A stretch of 38,259 bases of DNA from Nitrospirales bacterium (GCA_021604005.1 BQIV01000040.1:1-38259); one strand, 5' to 3'. Positions 28,235 through 37,261 are shown, counted from the first letter of the stretch. Translations and numbers: made by a program. Notes: generated from the letters alone by a model not told the origin.

Positions 28235-28762
28235 CGGGCCCTCCATGCCCCGCGGCTGCGATCTCATCGATTTGCTGCTCCGTCACAATTAACGGCGGAA
28301 GAAATCGGACGACACACCTATTGCATCCCCCCAATTCCAAGACTAACTCGCGTCGCAGCGATTCATGCTGAATCCGTTGTGCCATGACTGAGTCGGGAGG
28401 GTAGTTTCCACAGCTATCAGGAGCACTCTCGCGATTGATAATTGCAATCCCGTTCATGAGACCACGGCCTCGCACCTCACCAATACATGACGACTGCTCT
28501 TCAAACGGACACAGCTGACTTTTCAATAGATTTCTCATCGGTAAGGCTCCAGATCCAGTCAGACAGTCATAGTAGACTCGTCCTTCTTGTCTTTTTGATT
28601 CGTGCTAGGAATGCGATATGGATAGCTGCGGGCATTGGACACACGCGCCACCTGACAGTCGAGATACGTATTCGATATAAACGGATAACTCGGAGAACGA
28701 AGAGGTTCGGAATCTGTGCGATTCTTCACTGCAACGTGCGAGGGAGTAGCCTGTGTAAACAT
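28227..28762 (-). pseudogene. Diaminobutyrate-2-oxoglutarate aminotransferase remnant (class III, frameshift plus large internal deletion)
   Basis: The start at 28762 opens a frame whose NTYLDCQVARVSNARSYP stretch looks like the N-terminus of PvdH/EctB-type aminotransferases. That frame stops at 28559. One frame over, across an A-rich tract near 28585-28600, the text continues as EGRVYYDCLTGSGALPM, again expected of this family's early region. It then runs straight into FEEQSSCIGEVRGRGLMNG and VVRFLPPLIVTEQQIDEI, which are C-terminal motifs of class III aminotransferases. Roughly 300 residues in between, including the PLP-binding lysine, are missing. The stop (28229-28227) overlaps the acylase start, and the acylase Shine-Dalgarno lies in its last codons. 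It cannot encode an active enzyme. The family assignment is from recognised motifs only. Confidence 0.78.
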
Positions 28763-28820
28763 GAGCGATTGTCCTTCCTTGGTCAGGCTCGATGTAAGAC
28801 TTGCGCTCTGTGTGCGGACG

Positions 28821-30488
28821 TTATACTGGAATCATCGGCTGCTCTGAAATTGGAACCAGCTGTCCGTCATGCATTTTGAGACAGCGATCCGCCATAGAAA
28901 AATACTGATCATCGTGTGTGATCACCAGCACGGATTTTCCGGCTGCCTTTAATTCCGGCAGCGCGTTCACGTAAAACCAACGTTTAAAGACTGGATCTTG
29001 ATCGCCCGCCCATTCATCAAAGACATAAAACGGACGATCCTCCAACAAGGCCGTCACCAAGGCCAGGCGCTTGCGTTGTCCACGCGATAACGCTAACGTT
29101 GACAATTTTCCTTCGTGAATCGTGACCTTATGGTCGAGTTCAAGCAGCCGAAGATATTCTGCAGCTTTGACTTCCAACTCAGAAGTCTCAATGCCAAAAA
29201 ATGAGTCAAACAAATGAAAATCCGAAAAGACAGTCGAATAATATTGCCGGTAGCCTTCGCGTTGACCATCTAAGATGGGCGCGCCATTCACACGAATCTC
29301 CCCGTTTTCTGGCACATAGAGGCCTAGCAAGAGCATGGCTAACGTCGTCTTACCGCTCCCATTGCCGCCAATCAAAAACACAACTTCGCCCGAGTAAAAC
29401 GATACATCTATCGGACCAAGCAGGAACGGACGATCTTCACGTTCATGATGATAGTTATGCGTAACCCCAACTAATTCCACCTGTTCCAAGATTATTGAAT
29501 CACCGTGAGATACAGAGGGTAACGACGAGAGGCTGTCTGGCATGTCATCTTGCACCTGGACATCTGAGGACAACGACAGGCCAAGATTTTGTACTTTCTT
29601 CAGGGCCACACTCGCACGCCCCAGCCCCGGCAACGCCTCCACGATTAATTCCAAGGGCGACATCAGATAAAGTAACACTAAGATATATCCTGTCGTCGCT
29701 TCCGCCGAGAGGTCGTACATAAGCGGCACCCCAAACAACAAGAGGCCGATCATCGTATACAACAGCAGAGAACTCCACGCGCCCGCAATCGTGTACGTCG
29801 TCATCCCCGACACAAACGCCTGGCGATAGGTATGAACAGCCGTCTGTAGGCCTTGCGAGAAAAAGGCAGCCCGACGGTCACGGTGCATCTTCAACTCCTT
29901 CATGCCGTCCGTCATCGCCCGAAAGACATGATGCAAGCGATCACCAGCTTCACGAGCCGAAGTCAACGCCTTGAGCGCGTGAGCTTCATGCAGACGGAAA
30001 GACAAAACGCCCACGGCAATAAACATGATGACGACCACAACCAACTGCCAGGAAAGCCATCCTAGGTAAGCTAAACAGCCTACCACCGTCGCCAGTTGCA
30101 CACACAACATCGGTAACGTGACAAAGGCCGTCGCCATCGCTGCAACATCGTCCGTCAGCGTCGCCAACACCCGATGGGCCCCTAACTCTTCCATATGCCG
30201 GATAGGAGAGCCCAGGACTTTCCGGCTTAACTGCATTCGCAGATTGGCGATCATCTCCTGCCCTAAGCTCACCAGCACTATTTGCGAGAGTACTCTCGAC
30301 AACAGGATGATCACGCTCACGACGCAGAATCCCCAGAACACCAAACTCGTCAGGTTGCCGGATGTATGTAAGACCCGATTAATCAACGCCAACAACCCCG
30401 CTCCACCAAGCCCGCTGACGACACCAGCCAAACCGGCCAGCACCACCTTGCGCCATGAAGTACGGAGAAGGAAGAGAATCACCTGCAT
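28821..30488 (-). CDS. Cyclic-peptide/siderophore ABC exporter (PvdE/SyrD family)
   Basis: 555 residues, one half-transporter with the membrane domain first. Hydrophobic segments lie near 13-38, 47-75, 124-142, 147-163, 233-256 and 265-285. The nucleotide-binding domain covers about 330-550: Walker A GGNGSGKT (374-381), signature LSRGQ (467-471), Walker B with FDEWAGDQDP (490-499), which is characteristic of this family, and the switch His525. PvdE moves the acylated pyoverdine precursor across the inner membrane, and SyrD exports syringomycin. Here it most likely delivers the acyl-peptide to the periplasm, where the downstream acylase would meet it. The Shine-Dalgarno before the ATG is weak. 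Confidence 0.93.
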   Translation of the reverse strand: MQVILFLLRTSWRKVVLAGLAGVVSGLGGAGLLALINRVLHTSGNLTSLVFWGFCVVSVIILLSRVLSQIVLVSLGQEMIANLRMQLSRKVLGSPIRHMEELGAHRVLATLTDDVAAMATAFVTLPMLCVQLATVVGCLAYLGWLSWQLVVVVIMFIAVGVLSFRLHEAHALKALTSAREAGDRLHHVFRAMTDGMKELKMHRDRRAAFFSQGLQTAVHTYRQAFVSGMTTYTIAGAWSSLLLYTMIGLLLFGVPLMYDLSAEATTGYILVLLYLMSPLELIVEALPGLGRASVALKKVQNLGLSLSSDVQVQDDMPDSLSSLPSVSHGDSIILEQVELVGVTHNYHHEREDRPFLLGPIDVSFYSGEVVFLIGGNGSGKTTLAMLLLGLYVPENGEIRVNGAPILDGQREGYRQYYSTVFSDFHLFDSFFGIETSELEVKAAEYLRLLELDHKVTIHEGKLSTLALSRGQRKRLALVTALLEDRPFYVFDEWAGDQDPVFKRWFYVNALPELKAAGKSVLVITHDDQYFSMADRCLKMHDGQLVPISEQPMIPV

Positions 30489-30781
30489 AGTGTTATTCTC
30501 ATATTCGATATCATGAGCATTGGCATCACAAACCTAAGAATGCTATTGAGGATAAGACGAATCACTTCACATAATCCTGACGTACCGTTCAAAATTCATG
30601 TATTAATAAAGGAACATTTCTTTCTTAACTTTCAGTAAGTCGAACCAGGAAAATCCAATCAACCATGAAATTCAAAATCTCAATTTCAAATCTTGGCTTC
30701 ACTGTTCATTTTGCACTTTGCCTTTTGCATTTATCGTCTCCCCCCAGTTCACTTCACACTTCCGAATAACGCTTCTCGTCC
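30489..30781. other. AT-rich spacer between receptor and exporter genes
   Basis: No gene is seen in these 293 bp. The part at 30660-30740 is made of short degenerate motifs (variants of TTTCAAAT and TTTTGCA) like those at 24.65 and 25.77 kb. A weak Fur-like arrangement of GATAAT-type hexamers lies at 30492-30512, immediately before the exporter start, but it is too degenerate to call. Confidence 0.5.
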
Positions 30782-33481
30782 TCAATCCACCCACGGCGGG
30801 GTCCATTCCAGGTCCGGATCGAATTTCACACGCAAGGTGCCAAAGACACTCACGGGCGAGCCAAAAGTATTAAACCCTACGCGGGTACCAGGACTTTCAA
30901 TATAGGTCGCATCCAGCAGATTCCGTACGTTGATCGTGAACTCATAGGCTTTTTGAGGTGGGCGGTAGAATACAACCGCATCCACACGTTCGTAGGCTTC
31001 AGTAGACATATCGTTGGGCACTTCCAACTCAAACCCACTCTGAAAGTAGACGCCTCCACCAAAGCCTACCCCTCGCAATGAACCTGTTTGCAGTTCATAG
31101 GTGGCAAAGACACGCCCAGCATACGAACGAGGATTTTGCAATGGGATACTCCCCTTCACTCCCGCGCGATTGTCTTTCGTAATCTCTGCATCTAAATATG
31201 AAACATTCGCCGTCACATTGAGCCCAGGCCATAGCTCGCCATTGACATCGAGCTCTACACCTTGATGCCGCTGCTCACCCACTGCGATGGAAAACCGCGT
31301 ATCCGTCGGGTCTGTCGTCGCCACATTCTGACGATAGGACCGGTACAAGGCTGTCGTCACGAGAAGACGTCCGTTCAACAGATCCCATTTAACCCCGACT
31401 TCATAATTTTCTCCCATCTCGGGCGGCAGCAGTGAACCATTTCTGGTGGCTCCAAAAGCATTAACTTGAAACGATTGTGCATAGCCAGCGTAGACATTTA
31501 CGCCTGCAGCTAGTTCATAGATCGCCCCGAGCCGACCCGTAAATTCAGAATACGATTCCTTCAGTGTCATACCAGTCACAAAGTTCTCAAACTTCCCATT
31601 TGCCCAATCGTGTCGCCCCGCTCCCACTAACGTCAGTCGATCGAATGGTCGAACGACCACTTGACCAAATAGGCCGGTTTGTTTGAGATCGTTGATACCA
31701 TTAAAAAATGGTGCAGCCTTAAGCACTGAATCCGATGGCGCCTGAAAATTGTTCGCTGGATTAAAGATATTATCGACGCCTAGGGACACATAGCCATTGA
31801 TGGCATCTTGGCGTTGTTCGCGATGATCCACGCCGAGTAACACTTCATGCTGTTGTCCAAATCCATCGAACTCTTTGTTCAAAAAAATTTCACCGGCATA
31901 GGTTTCGAACTCCAGTTCACGTAAGGCTGAATAAATATTGGAAGTTCCGTCAGGCGCAAGCGCACTACCAAACGTATAGCCGTATAGACGTTTTTCGAAT
32001 AACTCGGAATTGGAATATTTCCCTTTCATTGACAGCGTGAGATTATTCACGAATTCATGATTATAGTGGGCTTCATAATTTTGCCCTTCAAACATCATTT
32101 TGGCGCCATTTTCGCCCCTACTACCGAAATTTCTCGTGCGAGGAATGTCGGGTGGTTCCCCATTGGCAAATAAAGGAAATCCTACAAAACTGGCGCCGTC
32201 GAATTTCTGATAGTGGCCGGTGAGGAGTAACGTGCCGGCGCCATCGAACAGGCCGATTTCTATGGATGGCGCGACGGTGTATTGCCGCACAGGCACGTTA
32301 TCTACGAAGTTGCCACCTTCTTCGACGGCAAAAAGCACCCGGCCTCGAATGTTCGGAGCCGGTGGCAAGACGCCATTGGCATCCACGACCCCGCGATACA
32401 GACCAAATGATCCAGCCTGGAATTGAGAAATGGCGAAGTTGGTGGCTTGGGGCATTTTGGTAATGCGATTCACAAACCCTCCTGGACTGGAGGCACCACC
32501 TGAAATGGAAGCTGGCCCTTTGATGATCTCGTAACGCTCAATCAGGGCAGGATCGGGCGCAAAAATACTGTCTGTCGGTAACCCATTCGATCTGAGTGAA
32601 CTAAATTCATTACGTCCTCCGATTCGAAATCCCCGGAGATTGAACGCTTCCGTTCGACCACCAGAACGATTCGCACGCGTCACGCCACTCACGTGTTCAA
32701 ACGCTTCCGTCTGCCGCAATGAAAACGTATCCCGAATCACATCCCGCGTGACGACGCCTATCGACGATGGCGTTTCAGTAATCGGAAGCGCTGTTCGCGT
32801 CGAGCCAGTCGCTTTGTCTGCTTTGTAGCCGTCGACGGGCGGCAAGAACACTTTGGAGCGGGTGATCGTATCCGTGACTTCTACGGGCTGGACTTCGATG
32901 ACAGGGATGTCGGATTTGGAGAATGCCCCCGCACCTGCCTCACCAGCATCTTCGTGCGCAAACAGCGTCACGGTGTCGACATCGGAAAAGCGGTACTGTA
33001 GACCAGTGCCTTGAAGCAATCGTTGCAAGGCTTCTTCGGAGGTATACAGCCCTTCAAGCCCCTTTGTTTGAAGTCCCGCGACTAACTCAGAAGGATACGC
33101 CAGCTGTACCTTGCCTTGCTCTATTAAGGCCAAGAGCGCTGGCTGCAAGGCTCCGGCAGGAATCTTCAAGGAATGCCGGGCAGACTCGTCCTCATCTTGA
33201 CGTGCCGCGAGCATGGGATGATGGCGACCGCCGATCAGCAAATCCTGGGCTTCGTGACGAGATGGTCCGAGCTGCGGCGAGTCCTGCGTATCTTGTGCCA
33301 ACGCCGGATGATACGTTCCCAGTGCTAATGACGAAAGTCCAACCATAAACCCCCAGACCAAACTGTGCCGATGCTGTCCATTAACTGTTTCCGCTGCTTT
33401 GAGAAACGCCGCATGTACCCGTGCGGCTGTCGGTTGCTGTTGCGTGCTCCGCTTCCTCCGCTTGAACGTCTTTGGCTTCAT
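30782..33481 (-). CDS. TonB-dependent ferric-siderophore receptor with N-terminal signalling domain
   Basis: 899 residues from the ATG at 33481, preceded by AAAGGAAA. An upstream TTG at 33520 would begin inside the leader hairpin and is unlikely. A hydrophobic core (about residues 43-59) ends at ALAQD, a signal-peptidase-like site, after an unusually long n-region of about 40 residues. Residues about 103-176 form a secretin/TonB short N-terminal (STN) domain, as in FecA and FpvA, that transmits ligand occupancy to FecR. The plug follows (TPSSIGVVTRDVI, then IKGPASISGGASSPGG), then a long beta-barrel. It should import the Fe(III)-siderophore across the outer membrane and signal to the FecR and FecI homologues encoded just upstream. 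Confidence 0.95.
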   Translation of the reverse strand: MKPKTFKRRKRSTQQQPTAARVHAAFLKAAETVNGQHRHSLVWGFMVGLSSLALGTYHPALAQDTQDSPQLGPSRHEAQDLLIGGRHHPMLAARQDEDESARHSLKIPAGALQPALLALIEQGKVQLAYPSELVAGLQTKGLEGLYTSEEALQRLLQGTGLQYRFSDVDTVTLFAHEDAGEAGAGAFSKSDIPVIEVQPVEVTDTITRSKVFLPPVDGYKADKATGSTRTALPITETPSSIGVVTRDVIRDTFSLRQTEAFEHVSGVTRANRSGGRTEAFNLRGFRIGGRNEFSSLRSNGLPTDSIFAPDPALIERYEIIKGPASISGGASSPGGFVNRITKMPQATNFAISQFQAGSFGLYRGVVDANGVLPPAPNIRGRVLFAVEEGGNFVDNVPVRQYTVAPSIEIGLFDGAGTLLLTGHYQKFDGASFVGFPLFANGEPPDIPRTRNFGSRGENGAKMMFEGQNYEAHYNHEFVNNLTLSMKGKYSNSELFEKRLYGYTFGSALAPDGTSNIYSALRELEFETYAGEIFLNKEFDGFGQQHEVLLGVDHREQRQDAINGYVSLGVDNIFNPANNFQAPSDSVLKAAPFFNGINDLKQTGLFGQVVVRPFDRLTLVGAGRHDWANGKFENFVTGMTLKESYSEFTGRLGAIYELAAGVNVYAGYAQSFQVNAFGATRNGSLLPPEMGENYEVGVKWDLLNGRLLVTTALYRSYRQNVATTDPTDTRFSIAVGEQRHQGVELDVNGELWPGLNVTANVSYLDAEITKDNRAGVKGSIPLQNPRSYAGRVFATYELQTGSLRGVGFGGGVYFQSGFELEVPNDMSTEAYERVDAVVFYRPPQKAYEFTINVRNLLDATYIESPGTRVGFNTFGSPVSVFGTLRVKFDPDLEWTPPWVD

Positions 33482-33506
33482 TCGTGTTTCCTTTTTGTCT
33501 AGGCAT

Positions 33507-33539
33507 AAAAAAACCCACAACTACAAAAAGAATTGTGGG
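33507..33539 (-). terminator. Terminator-like hairpin in the receptor leader (possible attenuator)
   Basis: On the minus strand a perfect seven-pair stem CCCACAA/TTGTGGG with a 12-nt loop is followed by seven T. It ends only 25 bases before the receptor ATG, so transcripts entering the receptor gene must pass through it. Confidence 0.75.
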
Positions 33540-33605
33540 ATCGGGAATCTACGTCCTCTGTCCTCGATCAGAAACAATTATTTATGAATTCGATATGAAC
33601 CCTTT

Positions 33606-33632
33606 AAAAAAATCGTCATGTTAGGTATGACG
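33606..33632 (-). terminator. Rho-independent terminator after fecR
   Basis: Minus-strand stem CGTCAT/ATGACG, seven-base loop, then A and seven T. It lies 86 bases past the fecR stop and probably ends the sigma-fecR transcript. Confidence 0.75.
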
Positions 33633-33717
33633 GATCCTTTTTGCAGATCCATACCTTCACAGAAAAAATAATGTTAAAAAAGTATCGAGTCGGAGGCAAA
33701 GGGTACCGGGAGAACCA

Positions 33718-34749
33718 CTAATGGTCTTGGCGTTCCAGCACGATAAGGTTCGGGCCATGGCGGATAGGGTACAGAGAAAGCATATCTTCTAGGGACCGAA
33801 AAAACCCAATGGGATTATCAAGACGAAACGCGCCTGTGATCGGGACATGCCCGAGACTCGGGTCACTCAGCCGAATAGCGTCGGTTCGATAGCGTGCCCA
33901 TTCATTCAGGACATCACGCAAGGGTGTTTCGACGAAGACCAATTGACCTTGCCGCCACGACGCCGTCATGGGCACGTTAAAGGGTTTGACGGCAGAGAGA
34001 TCGCCTTCAGCTGTGTAAAACACTTCTTCGCCCTGCCTGAGCAGTTGAGAAGTCTTCTCCGATATCGCGGGTGTGTGCGCTGATACCTCCACAGCGACAC
34101 GACCTTTCAGAACGGCGACCTGGACGGTGTTTGAAGACTGACGAACAAGAAACTCTGTCCCGATATCATGGATAATGCCGTTTGCAGCATGCACATCAAA
34201 GGGACGTTGGGGATCAGGTGCCACGGTAAAGAGCGCCTCCCCTCGCTCGAGGTGCACAATACGACGTTCATCAGATATCTCTACCAATACCTGCGAGTCG
34301 GTGTTCAGCCGCAGCGTCGAGCCATCCGTCAACATCACGGTTTGTTGTTCGCCTTTGGCTGTTTGATACGAGGCCTGGTGTACTGATGAACTAGGCCACA
34401 GCCACACGAGACAGCCTAGTATTCCCAGAGCTAGACTTATCGTCGTGATGGTTGGGGGCCATCCCCACAGCCAGCTCGCTCCACGTGCGGATGCTTCACG
34501 CACCTTTTGTTCCCAATAGTGATCGACGTCCGCCAATTCCTCGTCAAGAAATTTCGGCACGTGATCCAGTGCATCCCACATCTCCGTCGCCCGTGCGTAT
34601 TCCTGTTGATGCGCGGGATGTGCATCAAGCCATTGCTCAAACGCTCGTCGATCTTCCGGACTCATTTCTCCCGATTGTAAACGGATGATCCAGACCAGCG
34701 CCTGCTCACGTGGTGAGGACTGGGGAGACGGGTGAAGATCTTCGAGCAT
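33718..34749 (-). CDS. fecR: FecR-family anti-sigma/sigma regulator
   Basis: 343 residues. An N-terminal cytoplasmic FecR_N region (about 15-60, with AFEQWLDAHPAHQQEY) binds the sigma factor. One membrane segment lies at about 100-118, followed by the periplasmic FecR domain (about 128-225, with GSTLRLNTDS and GIIHDIGTEFLV) and a C-terminal STN-like domain (about 265-340) that would contact the signalling domain of the receptor. It relays receptor occupancy to the ECF sigma factor. The ATG at 34749 has AAGGAA upstream at a rather long spacing. The gene lies between the sigma and receptor genes, the usual order for this cascade. Confidence 0.94.
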   Translation of the reverse strand: MLEDLHPSPQSSPREQALVWIIRLQSGEMSPEDRRAFEQWLDAHPAHQQEYARATEMWDALDHVPKFLDEELADVDHYWEQKVREASARGASWLWGWPPTITTISLALGILGCLVWLWPSSSVHQASYQTAKGEQQTVMLTDGSTLRLNTDSQVLVEISDERRIVHLERGEALFTVAPDPQRPFDVHAANGIIHDIGTEFLVRQSSNTVQVAVLKGRVAVEVSAHTPAISEKTSQLLRQGEEVFYTAEGDLSAVKPFNVPMTASWRQGQLVFVETPLRDVLNEWARYRTDAIRLSDPSLGHVPITGAFRLDNPIGFFRSLEDMLSLYPIRHGPNLIVLERQDH

Positions 34750-35069
34750 CAGTCAGTGATTCCTTGACGACCAGAGATCTGGTCCGATATGTGGACGAGT
34801 GATCGTGAGACTCGACTCTCAACTGCCTGCGACGGGTAATTACACACATACCACACACTAGCCGTTCGTGGAGATTGAAAATCGCAGAATGATACCAAGA
34901 TACACGTAGAGGGTCTAATAGATATAACGAATGGACGGGGACGATCCAGACCTAGGGCGGCAAGATTTTTCTCCTTGGAGTCTCTTCAGAACCAGGCGTG
35001 GAAACATGAACATGCAGTCATGACGTGTGGGCATCCACCCCAAAACAGGGTCTGACTAATTGGCCAATC
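34750..35069. other. Spacer between sigma and fecR genes
   Basis: These 320 bp hold no ORF I would defend and no clear hairpin with a T tract. The length is unusual for a fecI-fecR pair, which is normally almost contiguous. A separate fecR promoter is possible but I cannot point to one. Confidence 0.5.
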
Positions 35070-35600
35070 CTATTCAGGTTCTTTGTCGAGGAACTGGCGG
35101 CAGCGCACCAAAGCTTTCAGCATGTGCTTTTCCACCATGGCGTGAGAAATGTCAAGAATGTTCGCGATTTCGCGGTGAGACTTTCCCCTGACTTTGTGCA
35201 GGAGAAACACCCGACGACATTTGGGAGGCAAATCGGCAATCGCCTGACTCAACCGTTGCACCTTTTCTTTTCCCGCCAAGATACGCTCTTGATTTGGAGC
35301 TGTCGATGGGCAGCCTTCCGCCTCGTCTAGCTTCACAAACCGAGGCGAGGATGTATGGTGTTCTTTGCGAAAGAGATCGATGGTGATGTTCGTGGCCGTT
35401 TTATACAAGAACGCACGAGGATTCTGAATGGACGAAGACGGTTGGCGCGACAGGTAACGACAAAACGTTTCTTGCACGACATCAAAGGCTTGCTCACGTG
35501 ACTGCAGCCGTTTGGTGAAAAACGTCAATAATTCGTCGTAATGCTCACGTACGAGCGTGCTCGCATGACACGTGAGGCTGGAACTCAATGGGTTAGACAC
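35070..35600 (-). CDS. fecI: ECF sigma factor, FecI type
   Basis: 176 residues with a GTG start at 35600. Sigma region 2 spans about 18-85 (FDVVQETFCRYL, then RAFLYKTATNITIDLFRK) and region 4 spans about 115-170 (LPPKCRRVFLLHKVRGKSHREIA, then MVEKHMLKAL), close to FecI/PvdS-group iron-starvation sigma factors. It should direct transcription of the receptor gene, and perhaps of biosynthesis, once released by FecR. No strong Shine-Dalgarno precedes the GTG, so the start is the least certain part. The promoter and Fur-like site about 100 bp upstream indicate iron control. Confidence 0.94.
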   Translation of the reverse strand: MSNPLSSSLTCHASTLVREHYDELLTFFTKRLQSREQAFDVVQETFCRYLSRQPSSSIQNPRAFLYKTATNITIDLFRKEHHTSSPRFVKLDEAEGCPSTAPNQERILAGKEKVQRLSQAIADLPPKCRRVFLLHKVRGKSHREIANILDISHAMVEKHMLKALVRCRQFLDKEPE

Positions 35601-35697
35601 GAAACAATTCCGATCGGATGAAAGGGCAAACAGTGAGAGAAGTGGTTACAGTGAAGAGATGCATGGCGTTCTTCGTGAGTAGGCAGCTTGACACACT

Positions 35698-35716
35698 CAT
35701 AATGATAATGAATTTA
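35698..35716. promoter_or_regulatory. Fur-box-like operator
   Basis: Reads CATAATGATAATGAATTTA, matching the 19-bp Fur consensus GATAATGATAATCATTATC at 14 positions by my count. It overlaps the -10 and start region of the promoter at 35715-35744, the expected place for iron-dependent repression. Confidence 0.65.
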
Positions 35717-35744
35717 AGTATCAGAATTAGCCTTTCCGCGTCAA
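35715..35744 (-). promoter_or_regulatory. Sigma70-like promoter of the sigma factor gene
   Basis: Minus-strand TTGACG (35744-35739) and TACTTA (35720-35715) are spaced by 18 bases; GATACT at 16 bases is an alternative -10. The coding start is about 100 bases downstream. Confidence 0.5.
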
Positions 35745-36122
35745 TCCTACTCTTTGCTCAATGAGGATACGAATCTCGCACTCCAAAGATCCATGCTCAG
35801 ATATCAGAGAAACATGTGAATCGGCTGGAAAGCCTTGAGCAGACAACCGGAACAACGAAAGCTAGAACCCTCACGGCTCCCCACGAATAATCTGTCTACT
35901 CACTAACTTGAGGTATCCGGTGTAGTCAGAATCGCATATAATGGGCACAAAGTTTTTTTGACGCCCAGATTTCCTGAAAGGAGGTCCACATACTTGTTCT
36001 TCCCCGTTCTTCGCGCCCTGCGTTGGCATCTGTACACCACCTGTCCGCACAGCTATGCCACTCGGCACACAGTCGGGCCTGTGCGATTTACGGCGTATCT
36101 GGTTAGCCTCACGGTTTTATTG
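35745..36122. other. Region upstream of the iron-regulated promoter, no recognisable gene
   Basis: A 65-codon minus-strand ORF (35871-36068) is present but shows no motif, membrane segment or Shine-Dalgarno that I can defend. The stretch ends at the left terminal repeat of the IS5-family copy. Confidence 0.45.
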
Positions 36123-36126
36123 TATA

Positions 36127-37261
36127 GAACCCTCTGCAAAAGTAACGGAATTCTGTAGAATAGCCCTCATGCAAATCACTATGAGGTCCCAGATGAAAAC
36201 AGAGCCCTTGCGAATTGAGCGCTTTCTCCACGAGATGGATCAGGTTGTGCCGTGGCAACAATTGGAAGACGTGATCCACCCATATTACAAAGGCACCGGG
36301 GGGCCGTCCGCCCCACGCCCTGCGGGTGATGCTGCGCATTCATTTTCTCCAGCTGTGGCACAATTTGAGTGATCCGCTGATGGAAGAGGCGTTGTAGGAT
36401 CAACTCAGTTTCCAGACCTTTCTGGGGTTTGACTGTTTTGGAGGCGTGATTCTGGATGAGAGCAGCATCTGTCGATTTCGGAATCTCTTGGAAGCGCATG
36501 GGCTCTCGCAACAGATTCTGACCGTCGTGAATACCCACTTAGCCGCCCAGGGGCTAGTGCTCAAAGCTGGCACAATCGTTGATGCGACCTTGCTAGCCGC
36601 GCCGGTAAGCAAGCAGAACACCCGGAAAGAACGGGATCCTGAAATGAGTTCGACGCGCAAGAACAATACGTGGCATTTCGGGGCCAAAGGCCATATCGGG
36701 GTACAGGCGCAAGGGCCACCGATTATTCATTCAACCGCATTGACCACGGCCAAAGTGTATGATGGGCTGCTGCTGGAGGAGCTGCAACATGGAGACGAAC
36801 AAGCGCTCTTCGGCAACAGTGCGTATACCAAGGCAAGCCGACAAACGCCAAGCCAGACAGGACGGCTTCTCTTACGGTCTCTCGGACCGCGGCTACCGCA
36901 AGCATCCCTTGTCCTCGTCGCAAAAAAAACGCAATCGCCGGCATTCAAGTATTCGCGCGAAGGTGGAACATCCCTTCCGGGTGATCAAACACCTGTGGGG
37001 ACACCGCAAGCTCCGCTATAAAGGTTTGGCCAAAAACGCGGCACAGTTTACCCGGCTGTGTGCCCTGTCAAACCTATTTTTCTGCCGGCGAATTCTGGCT
37101 CAGACCGCCTAACCAAGGAGAGTTCCAGGCTAACCGACGTCAACAAGCCCCGAAACGGGAGGTAAAAGGAAACAAAACGAGGACCTGAAACAAGAAGCCC
37201 AACTCAAAAAACTATTCGAGAGACCAAGCCCCTCAACTGAGAGGACTTTTGCAGAGGGTTC
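36127..37261 (+). mobile_element. IS5-family insertion sequence, inactivated
   Basis: Perfect 17-bp inverted repeats GAACCCTCTGCAAAAGT bound the element: left 36127-36143, right 37245-37261 as the reverse complement. TATA flanks both outer ends and may be the target duplication, although it could equally extend the repeat. The element is 1135 bp, as expected for a single-transposase IS5 copy. The transposase gene inside is broken. Confidence 0.85.
36169..37112 (+). pseudogene. IS5-family transposase pseudogene
   Basis: Read with two frame changes and one stop, this gives a nearly full-length transposase of about 314 residues. The N-terminus (ERFLHEMDQVVPWQQLE) ends at a frameshift after the G run near 36303. 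The next frame gives [18 protein letters not shown], an in-frame TAG at 36395-36397 where a Tyr codon is expected, then DESSICRFRNLLEAHG, AGTIVDATLLAAP and WHFGAKGHIGV, the DDE-domain text of the family. A second shift near 36840 leads to RNRRHSSIRAKVEHPFRVIK, containing the conserved C-terminal Glu. Three lesions make it inactive, so any movement would need a transposase from elsewhere. Confidence 0.85.

Noticed and set aside
28235-28267. Acylase start at the upstream ATG
   Set aside because: The ATG at 28234 has an ideal GGAGG and gives a normal signal-peptide n-region.
30492-30512. Possible Fur box just before the exporter start
   Set aside because: Only one of the hexamers fits GATAAT well; too weak beside the site at 35698-35716.
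33482-33520. Receptor start at the upstream TTG
   Set aside because: It would begin within the leader hairpin and lacks a ribosome-binding site, whereas the ATG at 33481 has AAAGGAAA in place.
35871-36068. 65-codon minus-strand ORF upstream of the sigma gene promoter
   Set aside because: No Shine-Dalgarno, no recognisable motif and no partner gene; it may be chance or an unreadable relic.
36123-36126. TATA as part of the IS5-family terminal repeat
   Set aside because: TATA is self-complementary, so it fits both a target duplication and a longer 21-bp repeat; I set the ends inside it and note the ambiguity.
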